Source: Eucalyptus grandis
Taxonomy: Eukaryota; Streptophyta; Magnoliopsida; Myrtales; Myrtaceae
DNA length: 64,000 bases
Assembly: GCF_016545825.1 (NCBI RefSeq)
Contig: NC_052618.1
Coordinates: 17,807,561 to 17,871,560, forward strand
Reading direction: 5' to 3'
The translations under genes and the position numbers were made by a program. The first letter of the stretch is position 1. The number at the start of each line of letters is the position of its first letter. Positions 35,483 to 46,420 of the stretch are shown piece after piece. Below the pieces are notes generated by a model. The model saw nothing but the letters and a program-made list of their open reading frames with translations. It made no database searches and was not told the DNA's origin.

Positions 35483-36415
35483 ATGCCAGTGACCGATCGT
35501 TTTGAATTCAGGGCTTTTGTCGATGGCCAGAAAAGCCCCAAATCCAAACTCCAGTCGGTGTTCGACCTTCATGGCGAAGATCCAAGCGGCCTTGTTTCAT
35601 GCCGAGGCTGCCGAAACTCGTAATCCTCCAATTCTGCTGCTTCAGGCCAACCCTTCTTCGCGAATTGGTCTTTCGTCTGATCTAACTGCGGTGGTACTGG
35701 AGAGTGAAAGGCTTCGGATTCTGGATTTGTAGTGGCGGTCGGCGATGAGGACGGATGGAATTGAGGGTGATCTTATAATGGCAGCACCTTAGGCTTATGG
35801 CATTTCATTGTGAATTATGGCGCTTTGGAATTTGTTTGTGCGTGCGTGAAAGAGGGAAGATTTGGAGCGCTTGTGACTTCCTTTGATGGTGCATCAGAGG
35901 GAGAATGAAGACAAGCTTCGGACTGCATTCACCGTGACTGCGGTATCTGCTTTTATTCCCCTAAATCTATTTTTCAATCCTTGAGTTTTTTTCTCAAAAC
36001 TTAGTTGAAGATAATTGACTGGTACTAGTTCCTTCAGGTAGGGATAATCAATTTTCGAAAGTAATGTAGATAACGCCCACTTTTATAGTTCGGTAGAACA
36101 ATATTGTTTTCTCGAATTCTTGATTTCCTAATAGCCTTCGATCAGCTTAGTTATTTTCTTTAATCATCTCTTCTCTTACCTTGTAATGGATGGCAGTTAG
36201 GCAATATTGTTATAGGATGCAGAGTATGGGATAACTACAGGCGTATCTGCACTTGGCAGGGCAACGAGAGCTTTGGCTCTTGTGTTATTTGGATCAGAAC
36301 CTGCGGCAATTCTCTTTGTGAGGTAGTGGGTGATGGTGGCCCCATGGCGAGATTACCTAAGCGTTGTGAGTTTGCGGGAGAGCTTGAAAATTGCATCTAT
36401 TGCTGACGTAATCAG
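35483..36415 (+). pseudogene. RIBA: RIBA fragment C: DHBP synthase half, two exons, broken
   Basis: The N-terminal region (from an ATG at 35483) is frameshifted but aligns with 45270-45480. VVAVGDED then GDLIMAAP gives the start of DHBP synthase, with a stop just before GDL. Exon end HQRENEDKLRTAFTVTA has donor GCG|GTATCTG at about 35942. Acceptor TATAG at 36215 opens the next exon DAEYGITTGVSALGRATRAL, but the following roughly 50 residues (including the RPGHIFPL segment) are deleted, joining to GSEPAAIL. One inserted base then shifts the frame into GDGGPMARLPK; a donor CAG|GTAAGT ends it at 36415. Non-functional, with introns retained. Confidence 0.86.
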
Positions 36416-36628
36416 GTAAGTATTCTCTTCCCAGCAATCCAAACGCAAATATTTTTTAAGGACACATAGTCCCCAATCGAATAAAATTTCAGCTGCAACT
36501 TTCACTTCTCAAGTATTGGCTTTTTTGGCCAAGATGTTGTCTCAGCAGTATCTGCCCTTTTTGGAGTGGATAAATGAAGAGTCGAAACTTAAAATTCCTG
36601 GGTGGGGTGGGAAAAAGAGTGTCTCATG

Positions 36629-36815
36629 TAGGGGTGAGCATCAGTTCAGGGTCAACCTTGGACTAACTCCTAAACCAGCCGAACCGGGCTGATCCTAATC
36701 CAATTCCCAAGAGGATTGGATTGGTCCTTGGTTCTGAGATTCTTGGACCCTACATTGTGCAGATTGGTCCTCAATCCTAGGAGTTTAGAGTTAATCCATG
36801 GGGACCAACCCAGGT
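36629..36815. mobile_element. Possible hAT-type MITE remnant
   Basis: It begins TAGGGGTGAGCATCAGTTC, a start I associate with common plant hAT MITEs (memory), and contains internal inverted text (AGGATTGGATTGG with CCTAATCCAATTCC). No clear target duplication is seen. Confidence 0.35.
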
Positions 36816-36859
36816 AATAATATATACTATGTATTATTTATCTAATATATTATATATTA

Positions 36860-37756
36860 TATGCTTTTCCCTTGTCTAAATTCTAGGGGCATAGGCTTGG
36901 ATACCTGTCTACTTAGAAGCCTACGAAATATCATGCAAGTCCAATGAATCAATTAAGTTTAAACTTTTAATTTGTGTAGGTGACTCAATTTCAGAGTAGT
37001 TTGCACGCAATATGTGTGGTCCTAACCAACAATCTCCAGTTTTTAAGTTGGAATTCCTTAATTCCCCAACCAATTGCATCAATACTAGGGTTCAATAAGC
37101 ATAATATTTTATTGTAAAGATAAGCATATTTTCCATCATTTATCATTCTTTAAGAAAACGATAATTTAACCAAAAAAAAATTGTCATATTATTGATGTTC
37201 AATAATTGCAAGATATAATGTTAAGTGAACATGATTATTTTATTCTAACAAAAAAATGATTATTTTATTATAAAGAACAAGTGTACGTCACATTCAACAA
37301 AATTTCTTAAGTAAAGATAAACCCTAGTTAAATGGTATGGTTTTGCTTCTTTTGATGATTGATTTGCATATGATTGATGTGGATGGGAAGCCCATTGCAA
37401 TGTCCTTAAATAGAGCCGATCACATATTTGCTATATCTTAATGATAGTGTGGTGCAGATACACACAAACATAATATAAGCAATATAATTGTAGGCGGATA
37501 TTAGATTATTCTTTCATTTGTGACAAGTTAAGGAAAGAAAAAGAGATAGGGACAAAATTATCTGACACGGCGAGTGATAATATCACATTGTCTTCTCATA
37601 TTTTGGAATGATTCAAAATTTGCATCTCTAATTGAGACACTATCTGGTGGTTTACTTAGCATATGAGAGTTTATTTAAGTCGCATTAATATTTTTCCATC
37701 CTTAAATATGGACTTGATCAATATCCAAAATTAACTAAAAAAAAGTTCATGTTTGT
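36860..37756. repeat. Distant copy of the NLR-upstream repeat
   Basis: It matches about 11350-12228 in the same orientation, from the GGGGCA(T/C)A...CTACTTAGA(A/T)GC anchor to CATGTTTG. The match ends abruptly at about 37756, where a C-rich tract and the LTR/gap region begin. The sister copy instead continues into the promoter-like block at 12230. Confidence 0.75.
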
Positions 37757-37826
37757 AAACCCCCCCTTCGCCGAGGACCCCCGGAGGGAACGTGGCGTCT
37801 TTTAGTCCACATTTTTGTTTAGGACG

Positions 37827-37926
37827 NNNNNNNNNNNNNNNNNNNNNNNNNNNNNNNNNNNNNNNNNNNNNNNNNNNNNNNNNNNNNNNNNNNNNNNNNN
37901 NNNNNNNNNNNNNNNNNNNNNNNNNN
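37827..37926. other. Assembly gap (100 N)
   Basis: Exactly 100 N, the usual size for a gap of unknown length. Frames reported through it are meaningless. The left flank from about 37759 is a C-rich sequence not seen elsewhere in the window. Confidence 0.99.
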
Positions 37927-38689
37927 ACACTACAAATCTCATGTACTTTCCATACAAATATGTCTAGATTGTTATGACCACTTAGCACCTAAGATCAACC
38001 TAAAGGTTCGCAGTCATCCTGTGTAACTGGGCATCGTTTCGCCACATCGAGCACGGTATTGTCCCACGTAAAACACATCAACACGGTCATTCTTGTAAGG
38101 AGTTTTGTTCCAAAATCCATTCGCAAACAGCATCCCGTTGACTTGGGGGCATCCAAACTTAATCTGGTATCATCCCACGTAAAACGCATTAGGATGGGTT
38201 TACACTCTGCGTAAAACGCATCAAGGTCTAAGGTGATCATACGGACACATCATCATACAATTCTTTTAATATATTTCTCATTAATCCACGTGATACTCAT
38301 GCGATATGCAACATCATTTGTCACATGCCATCATATTACACAAGTGCATCGTATTACATTATATAAATGCACCATTTAATTCATGAACCCATGGCACGTG
38401 GATCACTCAATAAAATAAAGTCATCATAATATTTAAAAACCATTTATCACATGCCATCATAACCAGTAATATGTCCAAATAATTTACCACGTGCCATCAT
38501 ATCGCATCACATTGTTCATCCTTCAATTAATATGACGTACATATCACAAACATACATCAAATACGTATGACACATAACGCATACAACCCTTTTAGCACTT
38601 ATATCACATAACCTATTTAATAGATAATCCGTACCCCATATAAGCCTACATCACATAATAGTATTTTATCACATTATGGCATAATAAAA

Positions 38690-38975
38690 TGACATATCAA
38701 TTTCACTTATCATAACCCGATGGCTTATCACCCTTAATGTGATAACCTGTCATCAAAACCCACTAACTTATCATTAACAATCCGATAACTTATCATTCAA
38801 AACCCGATAACCTATCACCTAACATGATAACTTATCGTTCTAGGCTCGATAGCTTATCACCCACGATCCGATACATTATCGCCGAAAGTCTGATAACCTA
38901 TCGCCAATAGTCTAATAATCTATCGCTTTGAAACCCGATAACCTATCGGTAAACGTTCGATAACCTATCTAGCCT
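38690..38975. repeat. Array of imperfect GATAACTTATC palindromes
   Basis: About ten copies of GATAAC(C/T)TATC-like palindromes are spaced roughly 20-30 bp apart with variable spacers. A similar array lies at 47845-48135. Confidence 0.85.
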
Positions 38976-39585
38976 AATAATCACATATCTCACAACATCC
39001 ACTTGTCACACTAACAAATCATCATTTAACCACAAACAAGTCATAAACTACTCCCTCAATGCAACGATAACCCTAATCAAAAGCTAGAAAGCCACTAACA
39101 AACTAATCCAAGCTTCGTAAAGCAATAGGGGTGGTGCGACAAAGCTAGACAGTAACTGGTCGCATGTGTACAGTGCACAGGTGAGCTGGGTGATGCTCCG
39201 GCCATGGCACGGCAGCGGTACAACGTTGGTATGGCCTCCAGGCTTCACACGGGACCAAAACGAAGAAGAAATGAGGGAGAAGGAGTGCTAGTGAGGGCTG
39301 CACAACACCGAACAGCTCTTGAGGAAGGCTGGTCAGTCGGCTTTGAGCGGGGGTGCGGTGGCGCGAGAGGTGGTCCAACGTTAGGGGTTCAACAGACGGT
39401 TGCTGGCAAGGGGAAAATAAGAGGAAAAATGGAAGAACAAGCTTGAATGAAGATGAGGATGTCTATGGGGTTTCAATCACACCAAGAGGGGGAGCAAAAA
39501 GTGAGTTTGAGTAGTTTCAAGTGAGAAAAATGAGAGAAAGTGAGAGTAAGGGGGCTGCCGATAATGAGGGAGGGAGATAAGAGAG

Positions 39586-42500
39586 TGTGTGATATTCTGA
39601 ATTTCAGGTTCTGATTTCGATTGGATAAGTTAGGCTTTTCATCAACGCCTCTATAGTGCTTTTCTCTGAGATGACCACTCACAAGATAACTAGACTATTT
39701 GGGGAAGCCATTAAGGAATTTTAATGCAATAGACTTGAGAATTCGACTAGGAATCGGCTACTCGACCGTGCTCATCTTTAGAGGCCATTACGGCACAGTT
39801 AAAAATCGATTAGAGATTAGAGATAGGCCGGTTTGACTGAGATGTGTGGCTAAACGTGAGTGACTCCACTAAATTAGAAAAATTCTCGTCGATCGGCACT
39901 AGATTGATTTTTTTTATCGTTTTGGTACTCGTGTCCGTATTTGAAATCTCAAGATTTTCACGACCACCGAGAGTCACTAATGTGTCGAAGAGGTACGTGT
40001 GGCTCAAAGAAAATCAACCACGGGTCAATTGCATCAAAATTCCTAAAAGTTACCCGGTAGGCTAGGTCATGCTAAAACCGCGTCTAATTGAAATTAACCG
40101 CGAAATTGAACCCGATTTCAAAATTAAAAGTTCTGTTATGTCACGACTTATTTTAGGAATGTCAACTCATCCTCCGAAGAATTTTCGGAGATTCCAAGAT
40201 TTTTACGGAAAATCGATTCGGACGTCACAGAAAAATAATGGAAATTCGAATGGCCAAATTAAAGGAAATTTGGACTTCTAAGCCGAGCTTTGGGTGTTGG
40301 GGACTTACAAAAAATTATATGGGATTTTTCTACATCAACATTGGACTTCAATTTTGGAGAATTGGTGAAGAAATTGAAGGATATTCGAGTGAATTTCGAA
40401 ATTAAGCATGGGGCTGAAAATTTTGGCTTCAATTTGGATTAAATTGTGGATTATCTTTTAAGAAAGAAATGGGGACCAAAGGTGATATGTATAAAGATCT
40501 AGGGGACCAAGCATTAATGAATCTTAGGATATTTTGGCTTAACTAATCTCCCCTCCTTCGGCTTTTCTCTTTTGCACGCCAACGACAGCTGCTCACCGCC
40601 TTCTTCGTGCGATTCCTCCTCCAGCAAAAGACCAGCTGCCCCTGTTTTTGTTTTTCATTTGTTCTCTCCTTTTTCCCATCTGAAACCCCACGCCCACGAT
40701 CATCTCTCCTTTAGCTTCTACCGAATTGCCAGCAACCCATCTCCACCAAAATTTGTTCCCTTCAGTCAACGAGTAACATTCGGTTGAGCCCTCAAAACCC
40801 CACTCACGTATGTGGCTTCAAGCGGCCACTGAAGACCAGCAAAATCCTGCAGCTGCCCGTGTCGTCCATTGCTCCACCGAAGCCAGCTTCTTCGGTCATC
40901 AAAGGAAGCCCACCACTAGCTTTGACACTCGGCCTAGCTCCCATCTCCACTCCATCGTCGAGCGCTAGCAGCTGCTTCCTTCTTTGCGTTTCTCCACCGA
41001 GCTACCTTTTGCGGCCATGGGTCAACAACCCACCGAAGCTTCCCTAAACGTGGACTCCTCCAGCTGCCAGCGAAGCCCGAAGTCCAGCGTCCCCTTTTGC
41101 TGCTTCTTCCTTCGTCCGCATCTTTGGCCCACCTCCAGCGAATTCCACGGCCCAGCTTGTTCGTGCCAATAGCCCATGTGAATGTCATCTTCAAGCCCAG
41201 CCATTTGAAGTCCATGTTCAGCCTTGGTTCAATCCAGTTTTGAAGCCCAGCGAAATTACAGGCCCGCTCGTTTCAGCCCAAATTTCAGCCAAGAAGCAGC
41301 CCATCAATTGAGTTCTTGGGCCCGCGAAGCAGGCCCAGCCCACGGCCAAGCCCACGGCCAAGCCTAAGCTCAAAGCCAAGCTCAGCATTTGCTGTGGGCT
41401 TGCAAGGCCTTTGAGCCCAGTTTGAGTGCCCCTTGGCACTGCCGCAAACTCGAGTTTCGGCCGCCGTTGGGCCACCATTGTGCCGCCGTCGCGATGTTCC
41501 GGTCTTTGTATTAAACAAATGAGTTTTGCTCAATAATCCCTACTTAGTAGACTAATGATGCTTAGGGGTTGATTAGATTTAATTAAGTGCAATTAAGTGG
41601 ATAGATTAGAGTAGAGTAAATAATTTAGTGCCTTATCAATGCATGTTAGGCAATTGGTTAGTGCTATTAGCTAGTGAATAGTCTATAGTATTTATTGAAC
41701 GAATCTCGGAAATTTTCCGGGTTCGTCTTGGCTTCCAATTAGGCATTACGGGCCTAAATTGGATTCATTGCATTTATTAAATAATTTCCATAATAATTTA
41801 AATAATTATTTATTTTTTGAAATTAGGCTGGGATAGTCGACGACCGGAATTTTATGCTGGTTATTGTGGTGTATGTCCATTTATTTGAGCTCTAAATTGG
41901 TGCTGAATTGATTTAATTGTGTTTTTAGGATTTTATTCCTAAATTAATCCATTTCGATAATTGATTGGAAATTAACCGAGCGTCGGTTTACAATGCCAAA
42001 AATATTTTGGTGGACTATATAAAATGGTAGGATTTCTGGAAAGGAAATTATTGTATTTTGACTATGGTCAACCGTGTACCCACACACAATATTTTATCGA
42101 GTATGATAAAAATGGAAAAATGGCCTTAGAATAGCAGATCGGTAGATTTGGCAGCTTCTAGTGAGCATGTATTATTTTCGGCATACTATGAAAGTATGGT
42201 TGACAGCTTCTAGTGAGCATATATTATTTTCAGCATACTATGAAAGTATGTCTGGCAGCTTCTGGCGAGCATATATATAGTATATTATCTCAGTATTTGA
42301 GGCAACTTCTGGTGAGCTATACTACCTATTATCGGCTTATAATAAGCAGTCTTGGGTATGATTGAACTTATAAGTAGTATTGATTAAGATGACCGGGGAA
42401 TGATCTTGTTGACATGTAATCGACTGAGTCGATTGATCGATGATTTAATCTGGTTGGGTAAATTGATTTGTGAAGTGATTGATGGAAGTGATTTGGTGAA

Positions 42501-43019
42501 TATATGGATTGTATAAATTGTATTAATTTGCAGGAGGAACTGTAGCTAAGGTAAGCCCTATGATCCGTGTTGTGCTTAGGCAGCTCTTAGGGCGTATTGG
42601 CTTCCTAATCGGGGCTTAGGGAGTTAAACTTGCTGAGACGTTGTCTCACTAGTTATTATATAACCATTTTCAAGTCCTTAGATGATGTTGATGGAGGACT
42701 GAAAAACCTGGAGTTTGGAAAGGTGGATAGATCAGAATCGATGAACGGGTCTAACTAGTAGGTCATAGGACAGTTCCTTTTGGAATGAGTCGACTTTTTT
42801 GTAAATAGTCTGGTCTTGTAAATAAACCTTGTTGTTTATAAAAGGTTTTTTTTGTTTGAAAAATTGGCCCTACTTTCCTATCCCATTGTTTTATTGTTTG
42901 AGAATTTTATATGCTTCCACATGCGTATTAAAATAAATGGGTCGGTAATGTGTCTTAGGACATCGTTATTTAATCAACTAGTGAGGAATTGACGCGCACT
43001 CGAGAATCGATGTGTGACA
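39586..43019 (+). mobile_element. Nested 3.4-kb solo LTR with GAGAG target duplication
   Basis: It starts TGTGTGATATTC and ends ATGTGTGACA. GAGAG lies immediately on both sides (39581-39585 and 43020-43024), the 5-bp duplication made by LTR-retrotransposon integrases. Flanking DNA on each side belongs to one older LTR. There are no gag or pol frames inside, so it is best read as a solo LTR left by recombination. A 52-bp tandem repeat lies inside at 42150-42345. The open frames at 40572-41533 are low-complexity and are not supported as genes. Confidence 0.8.
42150..42345. repeat. 52-bp tandem repeat inside the solo LTR
   Basis: GGCAGCTTCTAGTGAGCAT-like starts occur at 42150, 42202, 42254 and (diverged) 42301. 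The first two copies are almost identical and include GGCATACTATGAAAGTATG. Confidence 0.9.
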
Positions 43020-43688
43020 GAGAGTGAGAGAGAGGTCTAGTCCATTAAATGCATTATATTCCAAGTCTTTCAAATCCCTCAAATCTAGGGTTCAATTAAT
43101 ATGGAAGTGACATCTTGAAGAGAGAAAATCCAAGGTAATTAATGAATGGATTGCACTTGAGTGTGTAAGGTTTAGAATAGGCTAGTCTAGGCTTTAAGCT
43201 TCTTCACATTACAACCCCCCTCCATGCATGTGCCGCCACTTGCCTTGCCAATTTCCATATTGGTCCTTTTGTCCTTAGTCTAATGAAAGGGCATTTTGGC
43301 CTTTTCACCAAGATCTTGCACTATTCATACACTATTCATGTCCCTATCAAATGCCAAGATTATGCCATGATGGTCCTAAAGGCTAGGAGAGCCTATGAAC
43401 TTCCCTTTTTGGGTCGCCCACCTCATGGGCTTGGGTCTTGGGCCGCCCATTAAGGGCGTCAGCTCAATTGGGCCTTGCTCCGCGGGCTTGGGCCCATTTA
43501 GGTTCTTGCTCGTGGCTCGCTTCCACTTCCCCGAACTTTTATGTCTCACCAATGAAAACCAAGTTTTCGCCCCAAAGTAGCATTCCCAATGCCCTCATGA
43601 TTTATTGATCCTCAAGATGATGTCGCCCAACGATTCTTTACTGAAACAATTCCATTTTGAAAAACCGGGTTGGAATGAGGATGTCACA

Positions 43689-44146
43689 AAGATTATCCAA
43701 AAGAGAACTTGATCAACATTCGCATTCGAGTAACTGTCCATTGTTCTCACTAGGATAGCGATCGAAGCTGCTTGTAGAGAATGTTTTCTAGACGGACGGT
43801 TTTTATGATAATCCCTTTGTAAAGCCCATTACGTCCAGGGAAAGTACCAAGTACTCATTTTTGGGAGGCATTTATACTTAAACAAGGAATCATCACATTC
43901 CTAATTAATGGTTTTTCCCTTGTCCCATTACTCACCAGTTAAGATGCCTGGTCTAACACATATAGCCACGAACACTTAAAGGAGATAGCATATCCAGAGG
44001 ATTCTATAGAAAGCAAATTAACTTGGGAAAAGTCTAGACATTATGTTGCAGATATAGAATATGTGACATTCAGAATGGAGATGTGCCGGTTATGAATGGA
44101 AATTGGGGCTTCAATGCCATTACCTTCTTGAGAAAACATGGACACA
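43689..44146. other. No gene seen
   Basis: Unique AT-rich DNA between the LTR and the second B3/RIBA cluster. Confidence 0.4.
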
Positions 44147-44720
44147 TCACCATTTGGAAAAAGGGTCGCTCCAATTTGAATTCTCTAGCTTTTTCTCAAG
44201 GGCAATGACACGAGCATTCGGAACCCTGAAAAAGATGCCCAGGAGGGCTTGCTTGACATTTAGATTGTGTTGGTCTGAACTGTACAAAGGAAAAATGGGA
44301 ATTCTGATAGGATTGTAACTAGTTCTAAAAAAAAGAAAAAGAAAGCCAAAAGTAAGTGCACTTTCAATTGACTCATTACACAACTGAATAAAGGTGGCAC
44401 GGATTGCCATACTATATACAGCCTCAAGTGAATTTTCCAATGTTCGTCTCAATCGACCTAAATGAGGTTCTTACCGCTACCAGCATTGCTGAAGATGGAG
44501 ACTTTGAACACAACATTGTCCCTACCAATGAGCTCGAAGTAGACATCTGCTGCAGACAAAGCTTTTCTCACAAACGTGGGCCAACCACCGAAGATGTTTG
44601 CTGCAAAAAGCTGCGTTTATAGGTCCCAAGCTGCCCCAACCCCAATTTGTTCGAATGCCTAAGAGCCAGAATGCGCGGATTTTTCTGAATGTATCTCTTT
44701 ATAAATTCACAAGCCACACT
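44147..44720 (-). pseudogene. B3-domain gene remnant in the second cluster
   Basis: On the minus strand around 44700-44640 a frame reads FIKRYIQKNPRILAL, resembling the start of a B3 domain. At 44570-44480 another frame reads GGWPTFVRKALS and VYFELIGRDNVVFKV, the C-terminal half. At 44200-44147 the ALEKKLEN linker matches 26215-26130. The pieces are in different frames, so it is dead. RIBA fragment D follows on the other strand. Confidence 0.55.
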
Positions 44721-45229
44721 ATGCCGATGAAGATATTCTACGAGCTAATATACGATGAGAAATGGAATAAACACAAGCAAACACTAAAGAAAAATGTAAA
44801 CATAATGTACTATTTTCCAGCATAAACATTTGAAGTCCTCAATCCCAACCTGGCAATTTGAAGCCAAAATGCCTTTGCAATAGTGTACCTAATTTTTTGA
44901 ACTCCCAGTGTAACGCTTCGAGATTGCTAACATTGATAGTCTCTATCACATTCGATTAGTTTAAAAAAGAAAAGAAAAAAACAGAGAGACCATGTCCTCT
45001 ATTAGAATTGGCAATCTGATGAATCCAGAAATTAATAAAAATGAAATCGCTCAATCACACTCGTGGCCCGATGCGCATGAAAACAGAGCATGAGCGTCAA
45101 CATGATATCAGATATGTCCGACGAATTATGATGGTGCACAAGCAATCGCTGGATCTTCATACAACGCTGCCATCAGCTGTGGAGGTAGAAACCCATGGAC
45201 AACCAACCTCCCTTCCACTTTCATTCTTT

Positions 45230-45680
45230 GTTCTAAGGTCAACGGAATTGACAATGCAGTGTGGCTGAACGCTTCGAATTTTGGGGGCTTTTTGTCAACG
45301 GAAAAGGCCCTAAATCGAAAGGGTCTTCCAACCTCTATGGTAAAAAGCTAAGCGGCCTTGTTTCATGCAGCGTCTGCCGAAACTCGAAATCATCCAATTT
45401 GCTACTTCAGGCCCCTCCCCTTCTTCCCATAATTGGCCTTACCTCCGATCTAATTGCGGTTCCATTGGGTAGTGAGTTATCCTCATCGAAGATGATGAAT
45501 TTGACTTGGTCGACCCAGAGCGGGCTTTGCTTCTTTCTCAGAAGCGATTTGGGACATTCCTAGGGAAAGGTTGGCATGTCCTCTGCATTGCATTATAGAG
45601 CGCATTTCAATTGTTCGTCCATTGATTTCTATGTCATGGTAGGAACTGAGGTCCAGATTGTAGTGATCTTATAATGGCAA
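45230..45680 (+). pseudogene. RIBA: RIBA fragment D: N-terminal region only
   Basis: It aligns with fragment C (35485-35720) through GCGGCCTTGTTTCATGC, CTGCCGAAACTCG and TCTAATTGCGGT, then with fragment B (33690-33890) through GATGAATTTGACTTGG, GGGAAAGGTTGG and CCTCTGCATTGCATT. DDEFDL is the acidic motif just before the DHBP synthase start in RIBA. The block coding for VDDEDREN is deleted: after TTGTAG the sequence jumps to TGATCTTATAATGGC. Multiple frameshifts. The N-terminal part would be the plastid transit peptide. Confidence 0.7.
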
Positions 45681-45689
45681 TAAATAAGG

Positions 45690-46087
45690 ATTGCCTTTGA
45701 CCTTTAATTTTATCGATCCCAATCTTCGCATGACTTCAACTTATAACGTACCTGGAATTTTGGATAGATGCAATGTCCAGGTGTAATGATGTTCACTAAT
45801 CTCCAAAAAAAATCAGGAAATACATCACCATTCGACTTCTTGTAGCAGAAATTTTTGCTTTTGTCGATATGATTAACTAAACAAAAACATTGCGAAGCAG
45901 AGATTTTTCTATAGGCATACCAAAGTTTACGCTTGACTCTTGACATTCCCTCTGAAAATGGAGACACTAAGTTCAGTATTATCAATTCTAACGAGCTCGA
46001 GCACACAAAATCTCCTCCCTTTAGAGAGAGTATGATCATGAAGAAATGAGGTGCCTCTCGTGCAAAACTTTGACGGCTGCTAGTCAT
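45690..46087 (-). pseudogene. Decayed B3-gene 3' fragment, second cluster
   Basis: The minus-strand frame at 45710-46087 begins SSRQSFAREAP and contains LKGGDFVC and ELIILNLVSPF, which track the end of a B3 domain (GDVCVFELI...LKVSIF). A probable insertion splits the first strand. Homologous to 28690-29110, likewise next to a RIBA fragment. Confidence 0.5.
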
Positions 46088-46089
46088 CT

Positions 46090-46420
46090 TACCTCTGGCG
46101 ATGGAAAGTCACCCCCTGAGCACAATTTGTGTAGTAACTTATAACATCTAAATCTAAACTACTTTTGTGGCTTTATATGAGCCAACTTGATTAGATGAAG
46201 CATTTAATTGGAAAAGATATTCACTTCTGAAATGAAAAGTTAAAAAACAAATGAATGCTGGAGGAAGCTCATTAAGAAGAACATAAAGGGAATCATATGG
46301 ATGAAAAGATGGATAGTATGTTAGTTGATTGAAATTGTATCAAGAACAATGTTAGAATTACTAAGGCTAAAATTGATGGAATGGATTTACAAAGTGATGT
46401 GTAATAAATATGACCATCCG
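46090..46420. other. No gene seen
   Basis: AT-rich DNA between the B3 remnant and the next LTR. Confidence 0.4.

Larger units (their letters stand above)
37757..43688 (-). mobile_element. Old LTR (minus orientation), split by a nested LTR and containing an assembly gap
   Basis: The right end at 43688 reads TGTGACATCC on the minus strand, a typical Gypsy LTR start. The part left of the nested insert holds a palindromic GATAACTTATC array (38700-38970) and CACGTAAAAC motifs; the part right of it holds GGGCTTGGG/GGCCC text. The same order (array, GA-rich stretch, GGCCC text) is seen in the LTR at 46420-49196, which supports one family. The left end lies in or near the gap. No gag or pol coding is seen. 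Confidence 0.65.

Noticed and set aside
37731..37988. Frames running through the N gap
   Set aside because: The gap is unknown sequence, so the frames have no meaning.
40572..41533. Pro/Ser-rich frames on both strands
   Set aside because: They lie within the solo LTR, with compositional bias and repeated GGCCCA text. No gag, protease or polymerase motif was found.
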